Assembly: GCF_000276805.1 (NCBI RefSeq)
Contig: NZ_AKXQ01000037.1
Span: 1-36,109 of the forward strand
DNA from: Moritella dasanensis ArB 0140
GTDB lineage: Bacteria > Pseudomonadota > Gammaproteobacteria > Enterobacterales > Moritellaceae
Length of the DNA stretch: 36,109 nt
Reading direction: 5' to 3'
Shown: piece after piece, positions 8,698 through 18,284 of the stretch
Layout: each line of letters starts with the position of its first letter
Position numbering within the stretch: the first letter of the stretch is position 1
Translations under genes and position numbers: made by a program
The notes under the pieces: model-generated
What the model was told of the DNA's origin: nothing
The model's input: only the letters and a program-made list of their open reading frames with translations
Database searches by the model: none

Positions 8698-11040
8698 TTA
8701 ATGTTTCTTGGCCTTTGCAAAGGCGTCCGCAAACGCATTGTTACTAAAACCTGAACTTCTCGCTTCTGTTTTGCTTTGTCTTTTGAGTTGTGATTGCTTA
8801 GCGGATTTATGGCTGCTCTCAAATGTGGTTTTATTGTTTGTCACTGCATGATTACTCGTTGCAGAAACTTCATCATTTAATCGCATCGTGAGTGCAATAC
8901 GTTTTCTGGCTACATCCACTTCGGTGACCTTCACTCTTACGATTTGACCTGCTTTAACCACAGTGTTGGGATCTTTAACAAAACCCTCAGCTAATGCAGA
9001 AATATGCACAAGCCCATCTTGATGAACACCGATATCAACAAACGCGCCAAAATTAGTGACGTTACTCACCACGCCTTCAAGTATCATATCGACTTTCAGA
9101 TCAGTCATTTTTTCTACACCGTCTTTGAAGGTGGCCGTTTTAAATTCGGGACGTGGATCTCGGCCGGGCTTATCAAGTTCAGCAATAATGTCTGTCACCG
9201 TTGGTAAACCAAATTGTGCATTGGTATAGTCTGCTGGATTTAATGTGTGAAGGAGTGTTTTATTACCAATTAACACTTCAACTTTATGACCAGTGTTCAC
9301 CGTTATCTGTTTTACTACAGAGTATGACTCTGGATGCACACCTGAGGAGTCTAATGCTTCTTTGCCATTATGGATACGTAAGAATCCTGCGCATTGCTCA
9401 AAGGCTTTAGGACCTAGTCTAGCGACTTTTTTCAATTCGCTACGTTTATTGAAAGCACCGTTTTCATCGCGATATTTTACAATGTTATTGGCGATGGTTG
9501 CATTTAGTCCGGCAACACGCGAAAGCAAAGGTGCTGAAGCCATGTTTAAATCAACACCAACTTTATTCACACAATCCTCAATCACAGTATCCAGTTGTTT
9601 AGCGAGCAAGCTTTGGCTTACATCATGCTGATATTGACCGACACCAATCGCTTTAGGGTCAATCTTAACGAGCTCTGCAAGTGGATCTTGCAAACGGCGT
9701 GCAATAGACACCGCGCCACGGATGGAAACATCCAGTTGTGGAAATTCATTAGCAGCCAATTCTGATGCTGAATACACTGATGCGCCGGCTTCGCTGACCA
9801 TGATTTTTTGTAATTTCAGTTCTGGTTTGGCTTTGATTAATTCGGCAACAAGTTTATCTGTTTCTCGTGAAGCAGTGCCATTACCGATACTAATGAGTTC
9901 GACGTTATAGCGCTTACACAGCGTTGCTAATGTTGATAATGATTGCTGCCACTGTTGCTGCGGTACATGTGGGTAAATGGTGGTGTGGTCGAGTAATTTA
10001 CCTGTTGCATCGACAACTGCAATCTTAGAACCAGTACGTAGACCAGGATCCAAACCTAAGGTAACTTTCGGTCCTGCTGGCGATGCCATGAGTAATGCCG
10101 TCAGGTTGGCCGCAAATACTTTAATGGCTTCAACTTCAGCCGACTCTTTCATCTTACCGATTAATTCGGTTTCTAATTGACTCAGTAACTTTTGCTTCCA
10201 GCTGCTGTGTACTACAGATTTCAACCATTCATCTGCGGGTTTATTTTGATAATGAATGCCGAGGTGCTTCGCGATAATGACTTCGCAATAACTGGTCGTG
10301 TTTTTTTCGGTAAATTCAGGATCAGCATTTAAACCGATCTGTAATTCACCGGCATTTTTGCCACGTAACATAGCGAGCATACGGTGTGATGGTACGTTCG
10401 CGATACCTTCACTGTGGCTAAAGTAGTCTTTAAATTTACTGTCTTCAGTGGCTGATTTTTTGTTTTGTTTTGATTCCAGCGTAGCATGTCCGAGTAACTG
10501 TCTACGTACTTTAGCAATAAGCTCGGCATCGACACTGGCTTTTTCCATCAGAATGAACTTTGCACCTTCTAACACTTGTTCTGGTTCAGTAAAACTGGCG
10601 TCAGAAGTGGTAAATTGCTTAGCAAGTTGTAATGGCTGCTGCTGAGGGTTTGCTATCAGCGATTCTGCTAACGGTGTTAATCCGGCTTCAATGGCAATTT
10701 GGCCTTTGGTACGGCGTTTGGTTTTAAAGGGTAAGTACAGATCTTCTAAACGTGTTTTAGTTTCTGCTGCATCGATGGCGGCGGTTAACCGTGGGGTTAG
10801 CTTATCTTGTTCGGCGATATTTTTTAAAATTGTCTCACGGCGAACGTCTAATTCACGTAAATAAGTAAGGCGTTGCTCTAGCGTTCTTAATTGACCATCA
10901 TCTAAGCCTTCGGTGGCTTCTTTTCGGTAGCGAGCGATAAAAGGCACGGTAGAACCTTCATCAAGTAATTTAATTGCAGCGTTAACCTGGCGGACATGCG
11001 CATTGATCTCTTGCGCGATGAGAGTAGCTAATTTAGACAC
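8698..11040 (-). CDS. tex: Tex-like RNA-binding transcriptional accessory protein
   Basis: A 780-residue Tex/YhgF protein, a conserved nucleic-acid-binding factor linked to transcription. Domains in order are an N-terminal helical region ([28 protein letters not shown]), a YqgF/RNase H-like domain from about residue 324 ([18 protein letters not shown]), helix-hairpin-helix motifs around 500-560 ([31 protein letters not shown]) and an S1 domain at about 647-718 ([20 protein letters not shown]). A basic, Ser/Lys-rich tail follows. The start is GTG with AAGGA 6 nt upstream. It lies 48 nt after greB on the same strand, as in E. coli, so the two are probably cotranscribed. Confidence 0.95.
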   Translation of the reverse strand: MSKLATLIAQEINAHVRQVNAAIKLLDEGSTVPFIARYRKEATEGLDDGQLRTLEQRLTYLRELDVRRETILKNIAEQDKLTPRLTAAIDAAETKTRLEDLYLPFKTKRRTKGQIAIEAGLTPLAESLIANPQQQPLQLAKQFTTSDASFTEPEQVLEGAKFILMEKASVDAELIAKVRRQLLGHATLESKQNKKSATEDSKFKDYFSHSEGIANVPSHRMLAMLRGKNAGELQIGLNADPEFTEKNTTSYCEVIIAKHLGIHYQNKPADEWLKSVVHSSWKQKLLSQLETELIGKMKESAEVEAIKVFAANLTALLMASPAGPKVTLGLDPGLRTGSKIAVVDATGKLLDHTTIYPHVPQQQWQQSLSTLATLCKRYNVELISIGNGTASRETDKLVAELIKAKPELKLQKIMVSEAGASVYSASELAANEFPQLDVSIRGAVSIARRLQDPLAELVKIDPKAIGVGQYQHDVSQSLLAKQLDTVIEDCVNKVGVDLNMASAPLLSRVAGLNATIANNIVKYRDENGAFNKRSELKKVARLGPKAFEQCAGFLRIHNGKEALDSSGVHPESYSVVKQITVNTGHKVEVLIGNKTLLHTLNPADYTNAQFGLPTVTDIIAELDKPGRDPRPEFKTATFKDGVEKMTDLKVDMILEGVVSNVTNFGAFVDIGVHQDGLVHISALAEGFVKDPNTVVKAGQIVRVKVTEVDVARKRIALTMRLNDEVSATSNHAVTNNKTTFESSHKSAKQSQLKRQSKTEARSSGFSNNAFADAFAKAKKH

Positions 11041-11088
11041 TTTGCATCCTTAAAATGAATCGATTTGTGATGACATGAATTCTGATGA

Positions 11089-11574
11089 TTACTCTATAAA
11101 TGGTGCGTATTGGATCTTGTTGATGTACCAGCGCTTATTACCTGCTGGTGTATGCACGTCTGCTTCATCATCCACTTGTTTACCAATAAGCGCTTTGGCC
11201 ATAGGGGAATCAACGGTAACAAAATTACGTTGTGGGTCTAATTCGTCACGTCCGACGATACGGCATTGAATGACTGAGGCATCATCATCTTCTAACTCGA
11301 CATAAGCACCAAAATAGATGGTGCCATCTTGCTGTGGGTGATAATCAACGATCTCTAATACTTCGAGACGTTTAACTAAAAATCGGATCTCACGGTCGAT
11401 GCTACGCAGTAGATGTTTATTTTCTTTGTAGTCGGCATTTTCACTGCGATCACCGAGCGAAGCAGCCCAAGACACAACTTTTGTGACTCTCGGTCTCTCT
11501 TGTTTCCAGAGATACTTAAGGCGTTTATCCAAAGTTTCCCAGCCGACGCGGGTGATTAAGTTTGATATAGCCAA
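11089..11574 (-). CDS. greB: transcription elongation factor GreB
   Basis: GreB rescues backtracked RNA polymerase by stimulating cleavage of the transcript 3' end through its secondary channel coiled coil. The 161 residues show the GreB-type coiled-coil segment SWAASLGDRSENADYKENK with the tip acidic residues, and the C-terminal globular domain with VDSPMAKALIGK and TPAGNKRWYINKI. YLWKQERP and the long linker separate it from GreA. No ATG fits: the family N terminus points to a TTG start (MAISNLITRVG), with AAGG 8 nt upstream, which is unusual. It heads the greB-tex operon. Confidence 0.95.
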   Translation of the reverse strand: MAISNLITRVGWETLDKRLKYLWKQERPRVTKVVSWAASLGDRSENADYKENKHLLRSIDREIRFLVKRLEVLEIVDYHPQQDGTIYFGAYVELEDDDASVIQCRIVGRDELDPQRNFVTVDSPMAKALIGKQVDDEADVHTPAGNKRWYINKIQYAPFIE

Positions 11575-11607
11575 TGCGATGACCTTGTTAAATGATATTG
11601 AGGGGAA

Positions 11608-11616
11608 ATTATAGCA
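11608..11616 (-). promoter_or_regulatory. extended -10 promoter of greB
   Basis: On the minus strand TTGCTATAAT contains a perfect TATAAT (11613-11608) with the TGn extension. No clear -35 is visible at 16-18 bp, as is typical of extended -10 promoters. The start point would lie about 25-30 nt before the greB TTG. Confidence 0.6.
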
Positions 11617-11656
11617 ATAGCGTCGCTGAATAGCTCATTTTCGTTATTCGAGGTAT

Positions 11657-11694
11657 AAAAAATGCCAGCTCGATAACTCGATACTGGCATTTTT
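11657..11694. terminator. pckA terminator
   Basis: AAAAATGCCAG and CTGGCATTTTT are perfect complements around a 15-nt loop. On the minus strand the stem follows pckA by about 40 nt and ends in six T. T residues on the plus strand make it potentially bidirectional, but nothing obvious arrives from the left, since greB is transcribed away from it. Confidence 0.85.
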
Positions 11695-11736
11695 ATGCAT
11701 TTATTAAATAGACATAACGTTCAATTTAAATAAAGC

Positions 11737-13368
11737 TTAAAGTTGTGGACCTGCAGCAAGCAGTGCTTTGCCTTCTTCGTTATCCGTGAACTTCTCGAAG
11801 TTGTTCACGAAACGTTTAGCAAGGTCTACTGCTTTCTCTTCCCATACGTTTGCATCTTCATACGTATCACGTGGGTCAAGGATCTTAGTATCACAACCTG
11901 GTAGTGTTGTAGGTACTTCTAGATTGAAATAAGGGATTGTTTTGCTTTCCGCTTTGTCAATAGAGCCATCAAGGATAGCATCGATGATTGCACGAGTATC
12001 TTTAATTGAAATACGCTTACCTGTGCCATTCCAACCTGTGTTAACCAAGTAAGCTTGTGCACCAGATGCTTCCATACGTTTTACTAACTCTTGACCGTAT
12101 TTAGTCGGATGAAGAGAAAGGAACGCAGCGCCGAAACAAGCTGAGAATGTCGGAGTTGGTTCCGTAATACCACGCTCAGTACCCGCTAACTTAGCTGTAA
12201 AGCCTGATAGGAAATGGTATTTAGTTTGCTCTGGCGTTAGTTTAGATACCGGTGGTAAAACACCAAATGCATCTGCACTTAAGAAAATAACTTTATTCGC
12301 GTGACCGCCTTTTGAGATCGGTGTAACGATATTTTCGATGTGCTCGATAGGGTAAGATACACGGGTATTTTCTGTTTTTGAACCATCATTATAATCAACA
12401 ACGCCGCCGTCAAGTACGGTTACGTTTTCAAGTAATGCATCACGACGAATTGCGCCGAAAATTTCAGGTTCAGCTTCTGCACTTAATTTAATTGTTTTTG
12501 CGTAACAGCCGCCTTCAAAGTTGAATACACCATCATCATCCCAGCCGTGTTCATCATCACCGATTAATTGACGTTTTGGATCGGTAGATAACGTTGTTTT
12601 ACCGGTACCTGAAAGACCAAAGAAGATCGCTGTTTCACCTTCAGCGCTAACGTTTGCTGAACAATGCATTGATGCAATACCTTGCAGTGGCAATAAGTAG
12701 TTCATGTAAGAGAACATACCTTTTTTCATTTCGCCGCCGTACCAAGTACCACCAATAAGTTGAATTTTCTCTGTTAAGTTGAAGGCAACAAAGTTTTCAG
12801 AATTTAGGCCGTGCTTTTCCCAATCTGGGTTTGTGCATTTAGCACCATTCATTACCACGAAATCAGGTTCGTAAGTTGCTAAATCTGCATCACTAGGACG
12901 GATGAACATATTCTTAACGAAATGTGCTTGCCATGCTACTTCAGTGATGAAACGAACTTTAAGACGGGTATTGGCATTGGCACCACAATAAGTATCAACA
13001 ACGAATAAACGTTTGGTTGATAGCTGCTGTGTTACCAGTGTTTTCAGATCACTCCATACATCTTGCGTGATCGCTTTGTTATCATTTTTACCTTGATCTG
13101 ACCACCACACTGTATCGCGTGTTGTATCATCACGAACAATGTATTTATCTTTTGGTGAACGACCTGTGAAAATACCAGTATCAACGGCAACAGCACCTGA
13201 TTCAGTCACAGTACCTTTTTCGTAACCTTCGAGGCCTGCTTTTGTTTCTTCTGCAAAAAGTAGCTCGTAAGAAGGGTTATATACGATTTCTTCAACATCC
13301 TTGATGCCATATACCGATAGATCGATAGTGGCGCCAATAACTGTATTATTATTTTTTACGTCTGTCAT
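11737..13368 (-). CDS. pckA: phosphoenolpyruvate carboxykinase (ATP)
   Basis: Converts oxaloacetate + ATP to phosphoenolpyruvate + CO2 + ADP, the first committed step of gluconeogenesis, in the cytosol. The 543 residues are close to the 540 of the E. coli enzyme. Visible are [13 protein letters not shown] at about 68-80 (substrate Arg70), the [12 protein letters not shown] metal/oxaloacetate segment at about 209-220, the P-loop [11 protein letters not shown] at 251-261 and the metal-binding IGDDEHGW at 269-276. An AGGAG ribosome-binding site precedes the ATG. Its 170-nt leader carries three stem-loops. The adjacent hslO gene and the shared strand match E. coli order. Confidence 0.98.
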   Translation of the reverse strand: MTDVKNNNTVIGATIDLSVYGIKDVEEIVYNPSYELLFAEETKAGLEGYEKGTVTESGAVAVDTGIFTGRSPKDKYIVRDDTTRDTVWWSDQGKNDNKAITQDVWSDLKTLVTQQLSTKRLFVVDTYCGANANTRLKVRFITEVAWQAHFVKNMFIRPSDADLATYEPDFVVMNGAKCTNPDWEKHGLNSENFVAFNLTEKIQLIGGTWYGGEMKKGMFSYMNYLLPLQGIASMHCSANVSAEGETAIFFGLSGTGKTTLSTDPKRQLIGDDEHGWDDDGVFNFEGGCYAKTIKLSAEAEPEIFGAIRRDALLENVTVLDGGVVDYNDGSKTENTRVSYPIEHIENIVTPISKGGHANKVIFLSADAFGVLPPVSKLTPEQTKYHFLSGFTAKLAGTERGITEPTPTFSACFGAAFLSLHPTKYGQELVKRMEASGAQAYLVNTGWNGTGKRISIKDTRAIIDAILDGSIDKAESKTIPYFNLEVPTTLPGCDTKILDPRDTYEDANVWEEKAVDLAKRFVNNFEKFTDNEEGKALLAAGPQL

Positions 13369-13449
13369 TGGTATCTCCTGGGGGTACAGAGTTTAATTTA
13401 TTGTTTCAGATTAAATTAAGTTGGGTTTTAAATTACATTTAGTATTAAT

Positions 13450-13520
13450 GGGTGCACTAACGGCACCCTTATTAACAGTATCGTACTGTTAAACGATGTG
13501 TTGTGGTGTATTTTCTACAC
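13450..13520 (-). promoter_or_regulatory. three tandem stem-loops in the hslO-pckA spacer
   Basis: Read on the minus strand, the spacer holds GTGTA/TACAC (13520-13506), the perfect 9-bp TTAACAGTA/TACTGTTAA around three bases (13492-13472) and GGGTGC/GCACCC around seven bases (13468-13450). None is followed by a T-tract. They could be operators or folded leader RNA for pckA, or a processed 3' end of hslO. I find no good TGTGA-N6-TCACA CRP site here. Confidence 0.5.
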
Positions 13521-13537
13521 TCTTATTCACATTTTGT

Positions 13538-14419
13538 TTAATGTACTGGGTTGCCGATTTGTGGAGAATGTATATCTTCTACATCTCCCGCATTAAAGGC
13601 ATAAAGTGAACCGCAATAATCACAGTGCATCTCTATTTGTCCTTTTTCAGCAATAATATCAAGTAACTCTTCTTTTGCTACACTGAGTAATGCTACCGCG
13701 CTACGTTCGTGCGAACAACCACATTTAAACGATACCGTTTGTGGATCGAATAAACGTACTTTTTCTTGGTGATAAAGTCGTACTAACACATCTTCAGCAT
13801 CAAGATTAAATAATTCTTCATCTTTAATTGTTGCTGTTAACGCTGCTAGGTGTTCAAAATCTTCATGCGAACTTTTCTTGTCGTCTGATGCGGGTAATTT
13901 TTGTATCATCATGCCAGCAGCGTGTTTTCTATGGCCGACTTTACCGGTGCGGAACCACAGGCGTGTCGTTAACTGCTCAGATTGTTCAAAGTATTGCTCT
14001 AGACATTCTTGTAACGTTTCACCACCAAGATCAACGATACCTTGATAACGTTCGCCTTTGTCTGGTGAGATAGTAATAACCATCACGCCTTTACCAATCA
14101 ATTCTTTTACATTGTTTGTGTCTGGTATTGAACCATTCCAGCGAGCCACACCACGTAGTTCAAGTTCTTCGTTACCATTAATAACGGCAAGTGTCACCGG
14201 ACCATCACCTTGTAATTGAACCGTAATTGAGCCTTTAAATTTTAATGTCGCGGTTAAGAGACTTGTTGCGACTTGTAACTCACCAAGTAGGCGTTGAACG
14301 GGTCTTGGATAGTTTAGCTTTTCTAAGATATCAATAAAGCTTTGTTCAAGTTGTACAATCTCACCGCGTACTTGATGATCTTCAAATAGGTAACGGTGTA
14401 ATAAATCTTTCTGGCTCAT
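13538..14419 (-). CDS. hslO: redox-regulated chaperonin Hsp33
   Basis: A cytoplasmic holdase activated by oxidative unfolding. The 293 residues match E. coli Hsp33 (292). The C-terminal redox switch has the zinc-binding cysteines at 233 and 235 (CGC) and 266 and 269 (CDYC), the CxC-X30-CxxC pattern of a functional redox sensor. Earlier segments such as LLTATLKFKGSITVQLQGDGP and the GERYQGIVDL stretch belong to the N-terminal chaperone domain. GAGA lies 5 nt before the ATG. It follows hslR by 19 nt, so the two heat-shock genes form an operon. Confidence 0.97.
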   Translation of the reverse strand: MSQKDLLHRYLFEDHQVRGEIVQLEQSFIDILEKLNYPRPVQRLLGELQVATSLLTATLKFKGSITVQLQGDGPVTLAVINGNEELELRGVARWNGSIPDTNNVKELIGKGVMVITISPDKGERYQGIVDLGGETLQECLEQYFEQSEQLTTRLWFRTGKVGHRKHAAGMMIQKLPASDDKKSSHEDFEHLAALTATIKDEELFNLDAEDVLVRLYHQEKVRLFDPQTVSFKCGCSHERSAVALLSVAKEELLDIIAEKGQIEMHCDYCGSLYAFNAGDVEDIHSPQIGNPVH

Positions 14420-14438
14420 AATATTCTCGATGTTAAAG

Positions 14439-14840
14439 TTAATGATTTTTTATCCGCAATATCTCACGACGTTGTTTTTTGTCGGGACGTTTATCAGGGC
14501 GAGGGCTATGCAATGTATTCAGTTTACGCGCGACATCATTTTGTGCACGCTTTTCAACACTGGTTGGTGTTTCTTCATACAAAGTCGCCGCTTCTGGTGC
14601 CCCTCTCCTTTGTGCGGAAAGCTGCTTTACGATCACTTCCTTTTCATCAAAGCCTTGTCTTATTTTTATTGTTGCACCCAACTCAACGGTTTTACTGGGT
14701 TTTGCCCGCTGATCATTGTAGCGAATCTTGCCACTCTGAATCATTTCTCTGGCGATGGCACGAGTTTTATAAAACCGTGCTGCCCACAACCATTTATCGA
14801 AACGTACGTCACTACTATCTGGTTTGGTATTTTTTGACAT
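14439..14840 (-). CDS. hslR: ribosome-associated heat shock protein Hsp15
   Basis: An S4-domain RNA-binding protein that recognises stalled 50S subunits carrying peptidyl-tRNA and aids their recycling. From the ATG at 14840 it has 133 residues, like E. coli Hsp15. The S4 domain begins VRFDKWLWAARFYKTRAIARE and is followed by GKIRYNDQRAKPSK. The basic tail ends RPDKKQRREILRIK. An ATG five codons upstream (14855) is also in frame but has its GGAA too close, so the start is not certain. It is the first gene of the hslR-hslO pair. Confidence 0.95.
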   Translation of the reverse strand: MSKNTKPDSSDVRFDKWLWAARFYKTRAIAREMIQSGKIRYNDQRAKPSKTVELGATIKIRQGFDEKEVIVKQLSAQRRGAPEAATLYEETPTSVEKRAQNDVARKLNTLHSPRPDKRPDKKQRREILRIKNH

Positions 14841-14883
14841 AATTAATGCAACCATATTCCAAATAAACGTTCTAATCGACTTG

Positions 14884-14892
14884 ATTATAACA
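14884..14892 (-). promoter_or_regulatory. extended -10 promoter of hslR
   Basis: On the minus strand TGTTATAAT gives a perfect TATAAT (14889-14884) with a TGn extension, about 45 nt upstream of the hslR ATG. I see no convincing heat-shock sigma-32 promoter (CTTGAA / CCCCAT) at the right spacing, although heat-shock control of hslRO would be expected. Confidence 0.5.
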
Positions 14893-15206
14893 GATAAACA
14901 AAGCAGTAAGAGAGTCTTTTATTGGGGTGGTATACACATTTTATTAACTAAAGTAGCTAGTATATTTCACATTTCTTTCATCGTGGTTTCATTTGTAAGT
15001 GTTGTCATATCAGTGTGGCGAATAATCAGAATTCATATATCCTTGAAAGGCAGTGAATAATTATAGTTACAGGATGAAAAGTATTAAGCATTTGTTATTA
15101 TTCGACTGATTTTATTAGTTTTGTGTTGTAGAGGCTTGTATGGAGCAAGCTCGGAGGCTACTATTGTTCGGTTAATTTGCGTCATCTATCAGATAAACTT
15201 CAAACG

Positions 15207-15236
15207 TTGCTAGACGTACCTTATTTTTAAAATAAT
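15207..15236 (+). promoter_or_regulatory. possible gsp operon promoter
   Basis: TTGCTA (15207-15212) and AATAAT (15231-15236) with an 18-bp spacer lie just upstream of gspC. The match is modest. If used, the 5' leader would be only about 15 nt. Confidence 0.3.
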
Positions 15237-15258
15237 GCTGTATTAGGGTAATACCAAA

Positions 15259-16131
15259 ATGGACAATTTAGATGCTCTTAAGCAGCTGTTAATTAAATTA
15301 CCACAAAAACAAATGGCGACCGGGTGTTGTTATTTACTACTGGCTGTATTTTGCTATCAATCAGCGTTGTTAACTTGGCAACTATGGCCTACCTCATCAA
15401 ATGTTGTCGCCTCTTGGCAACCAGAAATAAGCAGATCTAACAATCAAGCCACAAGTTATGACTTAAATACGTTTCGAAACTTGCATTTATTTGGTAAACA
15501 ACAGACCGAAAAATCAGCGCCTATAGTCGCTGACAATATCGATGCGCCAAAAACACGTCTGAACTTAACGTTATCGGGTCTTGTGGCGAGTAGTGAACCA
15601 AGCCTTGCATTAGCGATTATTGAATATAAAGGCAAGCAAGAAACATATGCGATTGATGATGAGATAAGTTCAACGAATGCGATATTAAAGCAGGTATTTA
15701 CTGACCGTATTATTATTGAATATCAAGCAAAATTAGAAACCTTAATGCTTGATGGTGAAGAGTTCTCACGTGAAAGTAGTCAACGCCCATCTCGTGAAAA
15801 TCGTGCAGAGAAAGCACCGGCAGGTCTGTCTAATTTACGCAAAGATTTATTAGCAAACCCAGCCTCTATTACTGATTATGTGCGTATTTCTCCGGTTCGG
15901 AAAGATGGCAAGTTGGCGGGTTACCGTGTTAATCCGGGTAAAAACCGTGAATTATTTAAAGAAGTTGGTTTAAAGCCCAATGATCTCGCCGTATCGTTAA
16001 ACGGATTTGATTTAACTGATACTCGACAAGCAATGGAAGTTGCCAAACAATTGAAAGATTTGACGGATATGTCGCTCACCGTTGAGCGTGATGGGCAATT
16101 ACACAGCATTTATTTAAGTGTGCCAGAGTAG
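15259..16131 (+). CDS. gspC: type II secretion protein GspC
   Basis: An inner-membrane protein that links the cytoplasmic-membrane platform of the type II secretion system to the GspD secretin and helps select substrates. In its 290 residues there is one membrane helix at about 20-40 (GCCYLLLAVFCYQSALL). A periplasmic homology region follows (LNLTLSGLVASSEPSLALAI, about 95-150), and a C-terminal PDZ domain at about 210-290 begins YRVNPGKNRELFKEVGLKPND. The ribosome-binding site (AGGG, 10-11 nt away) is weak. It is the first gene of gspC-N and is 53 nt from gspD. Confidence 0.95.
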   Translation: MDNLDALKQLLIKLPQKQMATGCCYLLLAVFCYQSALLTWQLWPTSSNVVASWQPEISRSNNQATSYDLNTFRNLHLFGKQQTEKSAPIVADNIDAPKTRLNLTLSGLVASSEPSLALAIIEYKGKQETYAIDDEISSTNAILKQVFTDRIIIEYQAKLETLMLDGEEFSRESSQRPSRENRAEKAPAGLSNLRKDLLANPASITDYVRISPVRKDGKLAGYRVNPGKNRELFKEVGLKPNDLAVSLNGFDLTDTRQAMEVAKQLKDLTDMSLTVERDGQLHSIYLSVPE

Positions 16132-16184
16132 TCATTTATACGATTTATATAGTAGGTCGTAAAGTTAGGTAGCTAAGGATAAAG

Positions 16185-18284
16185 ATGAACCTTAATAACG
16201 TTGGAAAAAAATTAACAAGCTTAGCCTCAGGGATATTGCTGAGTTTGAGTGGTATGGCCGTGGCTGCCGACTATTCTGCTAGCTTTAAAGGTACCGATAT
16301 TAATGAGTTTATTAATGTTGTCGGTAAAAACTTAAATAAAACAGTTATTGTTGATCCGAGTGTGCGTGGCAAGGTGAATGTGCGCAGCTATGATCTGTTG
16401 AATGAAGAGCAGTACTATCAGTTTTTTCTTAATGTATTAGATGTATATGGTTATGCGGTTGTGAAGATGGACAACGGCGTACTTAAAGTGATTAAAAGTA
16501 AGGTGGCCAAGACCTCAAGTATACCTGTCGTGGATGATAAAAACCCAGGTCAGGGTGATGAGATGGTCACGCGTGTCGTTCCTGTACGTAACGTATCTGT
16601 ACGTGAACTGTCGCCTTTGCTACGTCAATTAAATGATAATGCTGGCGGCGGTAATGTTGTGCATTACGAACCGTCGAATGTATTAATGCTAACCGGCCGC
16701 GCCGCCGTGGTTAATCGCTTAGTCGAGATTGTCCGTCGTGTGGATAAAGCTGGTGACCAAGAAGTTGATATTATTCATCTTAAATATGCATCAGCAAGTG
16801 AAATGGTGCGTATTATTGATAGCCTTACTAAAGGCGATGGTAAATCAAAGATCCCCAGTATTTTACAACCCAAAGTGGTTGCCGATGATCGTACTAATTC
16901 AGTCGTTATAAGCGGCGATCCAAAAGCCCGCCAGCGTGTAGCCACTCTAATTCAACAACTTGACAGTGAGTTAGAAAGTACCGGTAATACGCGGGTTATT
17001 TACTTAAAATATGCCAATGCGAAAGAAGTGTCTGAAGTATTAAAAGGTGTCGGTGGTTCGATTGATGGTGGGAAGTCCGCTTCATCAAAGTCTAAATCAA
17101 GCTCAAAATCAAATCTGAGTATTGAACCACATGAAGATACCAATGCGTTAGTTATCACGGCACAGCCAGATGTGATGCGCACGCTTGAGCAAGTGATTAA
17201 CCAACTCGATATTCGTCGTGCTCAAGTCTTGGTTGAAGCAATTATCGTTGAATTGTCTGAGGGTGACGGGGTTAATTTTGGTGTCCAGTGGATCTCAGAA
17301 GCCGGTGGTACCCAATACAATAATGGTACGCAAGTACCGCTTACCACTATCGGTGCAGGTATTTATGATGCACAAGATGTTACAACGACAACGTCTGGCA
17401 TAGATGTTAATGGCAAACCATATACCACAGAGTCAACAACCTCTGGTGATGTATCTACTCTCGCGTCAGCATTGAGCGGTATCAATGGCCTTGCGATGGG
17501 CGTGATGAATAGCGCGGGTAGTTTTGGTGCGATCATTCAAGCGGCTGCTAATGATTCACAGTCCAACATTCTGGCAACGCCAAGTATTATGACGCTTGAT
17601 AATCAAGAAGCATCCTTTATTGTCGGTGAAGAAGTGCCGGTTATTACTGGTTCATCGACAGGCTCTGGTAATGATAATCCGTTCCAAACCGTTGAGCGTC
17701 AGGAAGTCGGTATTAAGTTAAAAGTAACACCACAAATTAATGAAGGTGATGCCGTTCAGCTCACTATTGAACAAGAAGTATCGCAAGTATTGGGCTCAAC
17801 ATCAGTGGATGTGACGTTTGCCAAACGCCAAGTGAATACCACTATTTTAGCGGACAGTGGTCAAACAATTGTCATTGGTGGTTTATTGGATGAGCAAGTA
17901 ACTGAAAGTGTTTCCAAGGTACCTTGGTTAGGTGATATCCCTTGGATTGGTAATTTATTTAAATCGACCTCATCAAGCACTCGCAAACGTAATTTGATGG
18001 TCTTTATTAAACCCACGATTATTCGTGATAATGCGTCGATCCGCGGCGTGAGTAATCGTAAATATAGTTTAATGCGCGCCCATCAATTATTACAGCAAGA
18101 AGACGGTGTGGCATTAATGCCAAATACCAATGTCCCAGTATTGCCTAAATTCAATCAAGAGCGTGTGATTTCCCCTGCGCTACGTAAATATCTCGAAGAA
18201 CAAGATAACCAAACTGTGGAGTTTGATGTGACGACTAAACCTGATTCGACAGACTCTGAATCGTTGAAAAGCGGAGCTGAGTAG
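16185..18284 (+). CDS. gspD: type II secretion secretin GspD
   Basis: The outer-membrane channel of the type II system; family members assemble as a roughly 15-mer. In 699 residues there is a signal peptide (cleavage near GMAVAA, 23-28) and an N0 domain (YSASFKGTDINEFINVVGKN). N1-N3 repeats follow, including VVDDRTNSVVISGDP-like and EPHEDTNALVITAQPD segments, with a Ser/Lys-rich loop between them (SSKSKSSSKS). The secretin core contains VPVITGS and the C-terminal VPWLGDIPWIGNLFKS motif. The extra C-terminal tail (about 620-699) is the likely pilotin-binding S-domain. Its stop codon abuts the gspE ATG. Confidence 0.97.
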   Translation: MNLNNVGKKLTSLASGILLSLSGMAVAADYSASFKGTDINEFINVVGKNLNKTVIVDPSVRGKVNVRSYDLLNEEQYYQFFLNVLDVYGYAVVKMDNGVLKVIKSKVAKTSSIPVVDDKNPGQGDEMVTRVVPVRNVSVRELSPLLRQLNDNAGGGNVVHYEPSNVLMLTGRAAVVNRLVEIVRRVDKAGDQEVDIIHLKYASASEMVRIIDSLTKGDGKSKIPSILQPKVVADDRTNSVVISGDPKARQRVATLIQQLDSELESTGNTRVIYLKYANAKEVSEVLKGVGGSIDGGKSASSKSKSSSKSNLSIEPHEDTNALVITAQPDVMRTLEQVINQLDIRRAQVLVEAIIVELSEGDGVNFGVQWISEAGGTQYNNGTQVPLTTIGAGIYDAQDVTTTTSGIDVNGKPYTTESTTSGDVSTLASALSGINGLAMGVMNSAGSFGAIIQAAANDSQSNILATPSIMTLDNQEASFIVGEEVPVITGSSTGSGNDNPFQTVERQEVGIKLKVTPQINEGDAVQLTIEQEVSQVLGSTSVDVTFAKRQVNTTILADSGQTIVIGGLLDEQVTESVSKVPWLGDIPWIGNLFKSTSSSTRKRNLMVFIKPTIIRDNASIRGVSNRKYSLMRAHQLLQQEDGVALMPNTNVPVLPKFNQERVISPALRKYLEEQDNQTVEFDVTTKPDSTDSESLKSGAE

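Larger units (their letters stand above)
14841..15258. other. divergent hslR-gspC intergenic region (418 bp)
   Basis: It holds the hslR promoter at its left end and a possible gspC promoter at its right end. Between them is a small hairpin GCTTG/CAAGC (15134-15138 with 15146-15150) and a direct GAGGCT repeat (15131 and 15154). An ORF on the plus strand from 14824 to 15060 overlaps the hslR start and has no family resemblance, so I do not call it. Nothing else is recognisable. Confidence 0.6.

Noticed and set aside
13501-13535. CRP site ahead of pckA
   Set aside because: TGTGA half-sites occur but no TGTGA-N6-TCACA pair with correct spacing was found.
14921-14927. CCCCAAT on the minus strand as a heat-shock sigma-32 -10 for hslR
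   Set aside because: No CTTGAA-like -35 at the right distance; the TGTTATAAT element is better supported.
14824-15060. 78-codon plus-strand ORF with hydrophobic stretches
   Set aside because: It overlaps the start of hslR on the opposite strand, lacks a ribosome-binding site, and has no recognisable family. AT-rich DNA easily gives such hydrophobic frames.
15131-15160. c-di-GMP riboswitch ahead of gspC
   Set aside because: A GGAGGC-like repeat and a 5-bp stem are present, but the conserved GEMM core bases are not.
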